From Actinomycetes bacterium (lineage in GTDB: Bacteria > Actinomycetota > Acidimicrobiia > Acidimicrobiales > CADCSY01), in assembly GCA_025464025.1 (NCBI GenBank), contig JAODBP010000265.1, forward strand, positions 1 to 5,247: a stretch of DNA of 5,247 nt, given 5' to 3'. This document shows, one piece after another, positions 1-4,777 of this stretch. Below the pieces are notes generated by a model. That model had not been told where the DNA came from, ran no database searches, and saw only the letters and a list, made by a program, of their open reading frames with translations. Positions within the stretch are counted from its first letter, which is position 1; each line of letters begins with the position of its first letter. The position numbers were made by a program, and so were the translations under genes.

Positions 1-189
1 GGCGAGCGCGGCCCGCTCCCCGGCCAGCGCCGGGCCGTCGAGGGCCGGACCCCCGTGGCGGCCGACCTGGTCGGCCAGGCGGCGCATCCCGTCGGCCACC
101 CCGGCCGGCCCGGCCACCGGGGGCCGATCGGGCCACCCGGTCAACGCCAGCAGGCCGGAGCGGGCCCAGGACTCGGTGGTGGTCGGCAC
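1..189 (-). CDS. N-terminal part of a CoA-transferase-like protein (runs off left edge)
   Basis: An open frame reads on the minus strand from a GTG at 189-187 to the window edge without a stop, giving 63 residues. The peptide starts VPTTTESWARSGLLALTG and continues with DRPPVAGPAG and, near the edge, LAGERAAL. This pattern (W-A-x-S-G-x-x-A-L-T-G, then a D-x-PP stretch, then an ERAAL helix) resembles, from memory, the start of CaiB-related CoA-transferase-like proteins of actinobacteria. Third codon positions are almost all G or C, as expected of a real gene, whereas the opposing plus-strand reading is low-complexity Gly/Pro/Arg. The gene diverges from the amidohydrolase, so they probably share a control region. 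The start is uncertain: the frame stays open upstream to an ATG at 243-241, which would add 18 residues and overlap the amidohydrolase start. Coding status is fairly likely; the family call is tentative because the catalytic region is outside the window. Confidence 0.55.
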   Translation of the reverse strand, partial: MPTTTESWARSGLLALTGWPDRPPVAGPAGVADGMRRLADQVGRHGGPALDGPALAGERAALA

Positions 190-217
190 GGCCCCAGGTT
201 CGCGCGGGAAGGGGTTG

Positions 218-231
218 CCAAAAGCCTTTGG
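218..231. promoter_or_regulatory. Inverted repeat CCAAA-N4-TTTGG in the divergent spacer
   Basis: Perfect 5-base arms CCAAA (218-222) and TTTGG (227-231) flank AGCC. The repeat lies between the leftward CoA-transferase-like gene and the rightward amidohydrolase, directly before the ATG at 232. It could be an operator for the TetR or MarR protein encoded downstream, or a weak RNA hairpin before the start codon. It is the only A/T-rich patch in this region. Five-base arms can occur by chance, so the functional claim is weak. Confidence 0.3.
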
Positions 232-1338
232 ATGATCGACCATGCACCTATGGCCCAGGGACAGGCAGCAGAGCGCATCATCTCGGCGGACTCGCACGTG
301 AAGGTCACCCACGAGCAGATCAAGGCCAACCTCGACCCGAAGTACCACCAGGCCTACGACGACGCCGTGGCCGCCTTCGCCGATCGCATGTCGCGCGGCG
401 CCGGCGCGGCCAACGCCGCGGGCGCGGCCATGAAGGCGGCCGACGGCAACGCCGCGTTCAACCGCGACGGCTACTGGGATCCGGTCGAGCGGCTGAAGGA
501 CATGGACCTCGACGGGGTCGACGCCGAGGTCCTCTACTCCGAGGTCAGCGCGTTCCGGTACCTGGCCGACATGACCGAGGGCATGAGCGAGTCGGTGCGC
601 GCCTTCAACGACGTGCTCCAGGCCTTCGCCGAGCCCGACCCGAAGCGGCTGATCGTCAGCTACCAGATCCCGATCCACGACATCGACCTGGCCGTGGCCG
701 AGGTGAAGCGGGTCGTCGGCCTCGGGGCCAAGTCGCTGCAGATGCCCGTCTTCCCGAGCGAGTTCGGCCTGCCCGAGTACTTCGACGAGCGCTACCACCC
801 GCTGTTCGAGGAGATCCAGGCATCGGGCCTGCCCATCTGCTGCCACATCGGCCTCAACACCAACCTCGACGACCTCATGCGCCGCGACCCCACCCCCAAC
901 AAGGGCGTGATGGTGCCGGTCACCGGGCTCATGACGGCCGAGGCGTTCGGCATGTGGATCATGGGCGGCGTCTTCGAGAAGTTCCCCGAGCTCAAGGTCG
1001 TCTTCGTCGAGCCCGGTCTGGCCTGGGTGGCGTGGTGGCTGCACATCGTCGACGACATGAAGCTGCGCCAGGGCTACGCCTACCCGGCCATCACCGAGCT
1101 GCCCAGCTTCTACTTCAAGCGCAACGTGTTCCTCACGTTCATCGAGGAGCGCATCGCCCTCGAGCGCCTGCGCGACGTCATCGGCGTCGAGAACATGCTG
1201 TGGTCGACCGACTTCCCGCACCCGGTCACGAGCTGGCCCAACTCGCAGCGGATCATCGAGGAGCAGTTCGAAGGCGTGCCGGCGGACGAGCGCGAGCTCA
1301 TCCTCTCCGGCAACGCCGCCCGCGTCTGGAACCTGTGA
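232..1338 (+). CDS. Amidohydrolase family protein (Amidohydro_2, TIM-barrel metal-dependent hydrolase or decarboxylase)
   Basis: The 368-residue cytoplasmic protein has the layout of the Amidohydro_2 (PF04909) family, which includes hydrolases and non-oxidative decarboxylases of the ACMSD type. Visible landmarks are IISADSH at the first strand (Asp20, His22), a W-D-P-x-x-R-L-x-D-M-D segment (82-92), CCHIG with His205, FVEPGLAWVAWWL (258-270) and the C-terminal STDFPHP with Asp327 and His330. His22, His205 and Asp327 are the likely metal or catalytic ligands. The usual first-strand H-x-H is reduced to D-S-H, as in many actinobacterial relatives. Residues 50-76 are an Ala/Gly-rich helical stretch. 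The frame is open back to a GTG at 55, but that upstream part is low-complexity and antisense to the leftward gene, so it was excluded. ATG 232 is preceded by GGGAAGGGG (206-214) at an unusually long 17-base spacing; ATG 250 (362 residues) is a real alternative and leaves every motif intact. Its stop overlaps the TetR start. The substrate is unknown. Confidence 0.88.
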   Translation: MIDHAPMAQGQAAERIISADSHVKVTHEQIKANLDPKYHQAYDDAVAAFADRMSRGAGAANAAGAAMKAADGNAAFNRDGYWDPVERLKDMDLDGVDAEVLYSEVSAFRYLADMTEGMSESVRAFNDVLQAFAEPDPKRLIVSYQIPIHDIDLAVAEVKRVVGLGAKSLQMPVFPSEFGLPEYFDERYHPLFEEIQASGLPICCHIGLNTNLDDLMRRDPTPNKGVMVPVTGLMTAEAFGMWIMGGVFEKFPELKVVFVEPGLAWVAWWLHIVDDMKLRQGYAYPAITELPSFYFKRNVFLTFIEERIALERLRDVIGVENMLWSTDFPHPVTSWPNSQRIIEEQFEGVPADERELILSGNAARVWNL

Positions 1339-1898
1339 GCCCGGCGAGGACGGTCAGCCGCTACCTCGATCGGGAGACGCTCGTCCGCACCGCCGCCGAC
1401 CTGGCCGACCGCGAGGGTTGGTCGGCCCTCACGCTGTCGCAGGTGGCCAAGGAGGTCGACCGCCACGTCAGCTCGCTCTACGCCCACGTCGACGGCCTGG
1501 CCGCCCTCCGCAAGGCGGTGGCCCTGGTCAGCTTCGGGGAGCTGAGCGACCTGGTCTGGCGGGCCGCCCTCGGCAAGGTGAAGGGCGACGCCCTCCAGGC
1601 CATCGCCGACGTCTACCGCCACTTCGCCATCGACCACCCCGGTCGGACGGCGTCGCTCACCGCCGAGCGCCACCGCGGCGACCCCGAGCTGTCGGCCGCC
1701 GGGCTCCACCTCGCCGAGCCGGTGCGGGCCACGCTGCGGTCGTTCGGCCTCACCGAACCGCAGGTGGCCGTGGCCCACCAGGTGTTCAGCGCCACGGTGG
1801 TCGGGTTCGCCCGGGCCGGCGGGGGCGAGGACGAGTTCCACCAGGCCGTCGCCCTGTTCGTGCTCGGGCTGTCATCCGGGGAGTGGCCCGTCGTCTGA
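1335..1898 (+). CDS. TetR-family transcriptional regulator with WHG-type C-terminal domain
   Basis: This 187-residue protein has an N-terminal DNA-binding helix-turn-helix at about residues 12-56: LVRTAADLADREGWSALTL, then QVAKEVDRHVSSLYAHV (36-52) as turn and recognition helix. The ligand-binding part contains DVYRHFAIDHPGR (92-104) and a late FSATVVGFARAGG plus FHQAVALFVLGL, matching the TetR C-terminal type known as WHG (PF13305). Such proteins are usually dimeric repressors released by a small ligand. The GTG start at 1335 shares GTGA with the amidohydrolase stop, a 4-base overlap typical of translational coupling, so the two are almost certainly co-transcribed. No better start exists: earlier codons in this frame lie inside the amidohydrolase and read as Arg-rich nonsense. 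The helix-turn-helix has Asp42 where many relatives have Gly. It probably controls the adjacent enzyme genes; the ligand is unknown. Confidence 0.88.
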   Translation: MSPARTVSRYLDRETLVRTAADLADREGWSALTLSQVAKEVDRHVSSLYAHVDGLAALRKAVALVSFGELSDLVWRAALGKVKGDALQAIADVYRHFAIDHPGRTASLTAERHRGDPELSAAGLHLAEPVRATLRSFGLTEPQVAVAHQVFSATVVGFARAGGGEDEFHQAVALFVLGLSSGEWPVV

Positions 1899-1902
1899 CG
1901 GC

Positions 1903-1908
1903 TACCGT
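1903..1908 (+). promoter_or_regulatory. Possible -10 element of a leaderless promoter for the MarR gene
   Basis: TACCGT fits the actinobacterial -10 pattern TANNNT and ends nine bases before the GTG at 1918. That places a transcript start at or very near the start codon, the arrangement of leaderless mRNAs, which are common in actinobacteria. No clear Shine-Dalgarno site precedes GTG 1918 (only GGGA at 1911-1914, too close), which agrees with leaderless translation. No convincing -35 element is visible. The hexamer is short and could be chance. Confidence 0.35.
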
Positions 1909-1917
1909 CCGGGACGC

Positions 1918-2346
1918 GTGACGCGCCCGACGCACTACGACCCGAGCATCGCCGGGCTGGCCCGCATCGTCGAGGTCAGCCTCGACACCCTCGACCTCAC
2001 GATCCAGAAGTACCGCGTCCTCACCCACCTGGCGCGCGGTCCGGCGTCGCCGTCGGACCTGGCCGACCGGCTCTCGGTGCGGCCGCCGACGGTGACCCGG
2101 CTGGTGGACGGGTTGGTCGAGAAGGGCCTCGTCGTTCGCCGGCCCGACTCGACCGACGGCCGGCGCAGCGTGCACGTGCTGACCCGGAGCGGGACGGCCA
2201 TGCTGAAGAAGGCCGAGCTGGCCATCGACGCCGTGCTCGACACGATGGCGGCCGAGCTCGACGACGACGAGCGGGCCAAGGCGTCGGAGGGCCTCCGCCT
2301 CTGGGGTGAGGCGATGCGCCGGCGCTGGCACCGCGTCCACGAGTAG
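1918..2346 (+). CDS. MarR-family transcriptional regulator
   Basis: The 142-residue protein has the winged helix-turn-helix of MarR regulators. Helices at residues 29-40 (IQKYRVLTHLAR) and 44-53 (SPSDLADRLS) lead to the recognition helix PPTVTRLVDGLVEKG (56-70). The wing follows as LVVRRPDSTDGRRSVHVLT (71-89) with the family D-x-x-D-x-R-type signature at 77-82, then TRSG. The C-terminal helix (about 95-140) would complete the dimerisation domain. The length is normal for the family although the first helix is short. The GTG start at 1918 lies 19 bases after the TetR stop. MarR proteins often respond to phenolic or other aromatic acids and sometimes to acyl-CoA thioesters, which would suit a position directly before a CoA-transferase gene; that link is inference. 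A helix-turn-helix of this clarity leaves little doubt about the family. Confidence 0.9.
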   Translation: MTRPTHYDPSIAGLARIVEVSLDTLDLTIQKYRVLTHLARGPASPSDLADRLSVRPPTVTRLVDGLVEKGLVVRRPDSTDGRRSVHVLTRSGTAMLKKAELAIDAVLDTMAAELDDDERAKASEGLRLWGEAMRRRWHRVHE

Positions 2347-2349
2347 GAT
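2344..2349 (+). promoter_or_regulatory. Possible -10 element for the CoA-transferase gene
   Basis: TAGGAT matches the TANNNT pattern and overlaps the MarR stop codon. It would start a transcript near 2356-2359 with a leader of about 25 bases carrying the Shine-Dalgarno site at 2372-2376. CTGGCA at 2325-2330 is the nearest -35-like hexamer, but its 13-base spacing is too short. A separate promoter here would let the CoA transferase be expressed independently of the upstream genes. Confidence 0.3.
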
Positions 2350-2355
2350 CCTTCG

Positions 2356-2373
2356 CCAAGGCTAAGGACTTGG
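2356..2373. promoter_or_regulatory. Inverted repeat CCAAG-N8-CTTGG, candidate operator
   Basis: CCAAG (2356-2360) and CTTGG (2369-2373) form an 18-base dyad with an 8-base spacer, lying between the putative -10 element at 2344-2349 and the start codon of the CoA transferase. Its length and position suit a MarR-type operator that would block transcription. An overlapping hairpin, CCTT (2350-2353) with AAGG (2358-2361), is also possible. The arms resemble those of the repeat at 218-231 (CCAAA/TTTGG), but the spacers differ. Functional assignment is speculative. Confidence 0.3.
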
Positions 2374-2376
2374 GGG
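2372..2376 (+). promoter_or_regulatory. Ribosome binding site of the CoA-transferase gene
   Basis: GGGGG lies six bases before ATG 2383, a normal Shine-Dalgarno spacing, and supports that start. It is the best-spaced ribosome binding site in the window. Confidence 0.5.
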
Positions 2377-2382
2377 CGCGCC

Positions 2383-4695
2383 ATGGCTGGACAGTTCGAC
2401 GGGCTCGAGGTGCTCGACCTCACGGCCGGGATGGCCGGCCAGATGGCGACCATGCTGCTGTCCGACCAGGGGGCACGGGTCACCCGCATCGAGCGGCCCC
2501 GGGCCACCGTGCTGGCCGGCCAGCCCGGGTCGACGGTGTGGAACCGGGGCAAGCGCAGCGCCGAGCTCGACCTCACCGTCGCCGCCGACAAGGACGCGTT
2601 CCTCGCCCTCGTCGACCGGGCCGACGTGGTGGTCGAAGACCTGCGCCCGGGGGCCACGGCCCGGTTGGGCATCGACCCCGACACGCTCCTCGCCCGCAAC
2701 CCCCGGCTCGTGCACTGCACGATCACGCCGTACGGCACCACCAACGAGCACGCCGACCGGCCCGGCTACGAGGCGCTCGTCGCCGCCCGCACCGGCGGTC
2801 AGTGGGCCCAGCGGGGCGGCATCCTCAGCACATCGGCCATGGAGCTGCCCGAGGTCGAGATCCCCGAGGGGGCAGAGCAGGCGGCCCGGTCCGACGGCCC
2901 GCTGTTCGTCGCCTCGCCGTGGATGAGCCTCAACGGCTTCTACCAGGCCAGCCTCGGCATCGCCGCCGCCCTCGTCGCTCGCGAGCGGACCGGGCTCGGG
3001 CAGCACGTGGCCACGTCGCTGCTGCCCCGATCGGCTCGGCCGGGTGCCGACAGCGACAACCCGTTGGCAGGCGGGTGGATGCAGATGAAGGGCGCGCCCC
3101 GCGGCCTGTTCGAGTGTGGCGACGGCCGGTGGGTCCACCACTGGGCCCTGAAGCCGCTGACGATCCTCCAGGCCGCCGAGCACGACCGGCTCGAGGACGC
3201 CCCGCCGCCCAGCTACGAGTCGCGGCGCAACGACCCGAACCGGGTGGGCATGGAGGCCCACGTCATCATCGAGCTGTTCCACTGGCTGCCGCTCCTCCAG
3301 GCCGCGTTCAAGAAGTTCCCGGCCCAGGCGTGGGCCGACTGGGCCGAGCGGGTCAACGAGGGCGTGCAGGTGGTGCGGGCGCCGGAGGAGGCGCTGCGCG
3401 ACGAAACGCTCGTCGAGGACGGCTGCGTCGTCACCGTCGACGACCCCGAGCTCGGGCCGATCCGCCACCTCGGCGTGATCACCGACTTCAGCGTCACCCA
3501 GGGGGCCGTCCGGGGGCCGGCCCCGCGGCGGGGCGAGCACACGGCGGAGGTCCGGGCCGAAGCCATGCTGATGGCGCCGCCTCCGGCGTCGCGGCCCGGT
3601 GCCACCCTTGCGGCACCGCTGGCTGGTGTCACCGTGCTCGACCTCGGGCTGGCCCTGGCCGGCCCGTTCTCGGCCTCGCTCATGGCCGACATGGGCGCCG
3701 ACGTGGTCAAGGTCAACGCGCCGTGGGACCACTGGTGGTTGGAGACGGCCATCGGCCAGATGGCCAACCGGGGCAAGCGGAGCGTGGCGCTCAACCTCCA
3801 GACCCAGGAGGGGCTCGAGACCCTGCACCAGATGGTGAGGCAGGCCGACATCGTCGTGCACAACATGCGCTGGGGCGTCGCCGAGCGCATCGGCATCGGC
3901 TACGACGACCTCCGCACGCACAACCCGGCGATCATCTACGGCCACAGCCGGGGCTTCGACCGGGGCCGTTCGGCCCGCAACCTGCCCGGCACCGACCAGA
4001 TGGGCTCGGCCCTCGGCGGCCAGGAGTGGGAGGACGGGGGTTGCGACCGCGGCGGTCGACCGTTCTTCGGCACCTCGATGGGCGACCTGGGCAACGGCTT
4101 CCTCCTCGCCATCGGCTGCGTCCAGGCGCTCTACCACCGAGACCGGACCGGCGAGGGGCAGTACATCGGGACGTCGATCCTCAACGCGTGCCTGGCCACC
4201 TCGTCGAACGCCCTCGTGCTGCCCGACGGCACCCCGATGGCCCGGGGCCACCTCGACGGCAAGCAGCTCGGCTACTCGGCCCGCTACCGCCTCTACGAGA
4301 CGGCCGAGGGCTGGCTGTGCGTGGCCGCCCTCACCGACGCCGAGCTCGGCGCCCTCCGCACGGCCCTCGGCCTCGAGCTCCCCGCCGACGACGCCGCCCT
4401 CGCCGACCTCCTCGAGCGCACGTTCGCGACCCGGCCGGCGGCCGACTGGTTCCGCGACCTCGACGCCGCCGGCGTGCCGGTGGAGGTGTCGTCGCCCGAC
4501 TTCCAGCGGTCCGACGCCGACCAGCCGGCCTGGCGGTTCTCGGCCACACCGGCCCGGGTCGTGGGTCGCGCCCCCAAGGTCGGCGAGCACACCCGCGAGT
4601 TGCTGGCGCAGTTCGGCTTCACGAACGACCAGGTCGACGCCCTGATCGAGGCCGGTGCCGCCTTCGAAGGCGGCGACCTGCCGGTGGGGCGTTAG
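2383..4695 (+). CDS. Fused tandem family III (CaiB/BaiF) CoA transferase, two domains, first apparently inactive
   Basis: The 770-residue protein is about twice the usual 380-400 residues and contains two CoA-transferase family III domains, which move CoA between carboxylic acids. Domain 1 (about 1-395) opens with GLEVLDLTAGMAGQMATMLLSDQGARV; domain 2 (about 413-740) opens with GVTVLDLGLALAGPFSASLMADMGADVVKV. Both have N-R-G-K-R-S (54-59, 462-467), an R-T-G-x-G-Q motif (202-207, 588-593) and G-E-H-T near their ends (384-387, 734-737). Domain 2 carries the catalytic Asp position in GTSMGDLGNGF (Asp568). The aligned stretch of domain 1, SPWMSLNGF, has Ser182 instead. A Pro/Ala-rich linker spans about 398-413. 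Normal family members are interlocked homodimers, so the fusion may form such a pair from one chain with a single working site. Long fused CaiB proteins are known in mycobacteria (Rv1866 is of similar size, from memory). The gene starts 36 bases after the MarR gene. The substrate is unknown; its neighbours suggest activation of an organic acid for catabolism. Confidence 0.92.
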   Translation: MAGQFDGLEVLDLTAGMAGQMATMLLSDQGARVTRIERPRATVLAGQPGSTVWNRGKRSAELDLTVAADKDAFLALVDRADVVVEDLRPGATARLGIDPDTLLARNPRLVHCTITPYGTTNEHADRPGYEALVAARTGGQWAQRGGILSTSAMELPEVEIPEGAEQAARSDGPLFVASPWMSLNGFYQASLGIAAALVARERTGLGQHVATSLLPRSARPGADSDNPLAGGWMQMKGAPRGLFECGDGRWVHHWALKPLTILQAAEHDRLEDAPPPSYESRRNDPNRVGMEAHVIIELFHWLPLLQAAFKKFPAQAWADWAERVNEGVQVVRAPEEALRDETLVEDGCVVTVDDPELGPIRHLGVITDFSVTQGAVRGPAPRRGEHTAEVRAEAMLMAPPPASRPGATLAAPLAGVTVLDLGLALAGPFSASLMADMGADVVKVNAPWDHWWLETAIGQMANRGKRSVALNLQTQEGLETLHQMVRQADIVVHNMRWGVAERIGIGYDDLRTHNPAIIYGHSRGFDRGRSARNLPGTDQMGSALGGQEWEDGGCDRGGRPFFGTSMGDLGNGFLLAIGCVQALYHRDRTGEGQYIGTSILNACLATSSNALVLPDGTPMARGHLDGKQLGYSARYRLYETAEGWLCVAALTDAELGALRTALGLELPADDAALADLLERTFATRPAADWFRDLDAAGVPVEVSSPDFQRSDADQPAWRFSATPARVVGRAPKVGEHTRELLAQFGFTNDQVDALIEAGAAFEGGDLPVGR

Positions 4696-4709
4696 CGGAG
4701 CTTTCAGCG

Positions 4710-4723
4710 GCGGCCGAGGCCGC
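4710..4723. terminator. Hairpin after the CoA-transferase gene, possible terminator
   Basis: GCGGCC (4710-4715) pairs with GGCCGC (4718-4723) around GA, realistically five base pairs with a four-base CGAG loop, 15 bases after the CoA-transferase stop. It competes with the GAGGCCG/CGGCCTC pairing. No T run follows, so it would be a U-less terminator at best. Confidence 0.3.
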
Positions 4724-4759
4724 GAGATCGAGCCTCCGGCCTCCCGGCACTGCTTCTTT

Positions 4760-4775
4760 GGGCGGCAAGCCGCCC
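4760..4775. terminator. GC-rich hairpin between convergent genes, possible bidirectional terminator
   Basis: GGGCGGC (4760-4766) and GCCGCCC (4769-4775) are perfectly complementary with AA between them, folding as six pairs with a four-base CAAG loop. It begins two bases beyond the hydrolase stop codon on the minus strand and ends the plus-strand unit. There is no T run on either strand after the stem: plus continues CCCTA, minus continues AAAGAAG. U-less hairpins have been proposed as terminators in high-GC actinobacteria, but their activity is disputed. Confidence 0.42.
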
Positions 4776-4777
4776 CC

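Larger units (their letters stand above)
4696..4777. other. Convergent intergenic spacer with GC-rich hairpins
   Basis: This 82-base gap separates the stop of the CoA transferase (TAG 4693-4695) from the stop of the leftward hydrolase (4780-4778). It contains two hairpins, described separately, and alternative pairings such as GAGGCCG (4716-4722) with CGGCCTC (4737-4743). A short pyrimidine run CTTCTTT (4753-4759) is the only T-rich patch. Nothing coding was seen. Confidence 0.6.

Noticed and set aside
55..231. N-terminal extension of the amidohydrolase from a GTG at 55
   Set aside because: The added 59 residues are Gly/Pro/His/Arg-rich with no family resemblance and lie antisense to a better coding frame of the leftward gene.
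232..243. Imperfect palindrome ATGATCGACCAT at the amidohydrolase start
   Set aside because: It matches its reverse complement at 10 of 12 bases but is short and overlaps coding sequence; TCGA cores are very frequent in this genome, so it was not called an operator.
228..1334. Long N-terminal extension of the TetR frame from a TTG at 228
   Set aside because: Everything before GTG 1335 is an Arg-rich shadow of the amidohydrolase; the recognisable TetR protein begins at 1335.
1935..2744. Minus-strand open frame of 269 codons across MarR and the start of the CoA transferase
   Set aside because: The translation is Ser/Arg-rich and lacks any domain; both plus-strand genes it overlaps have clear family motifs.
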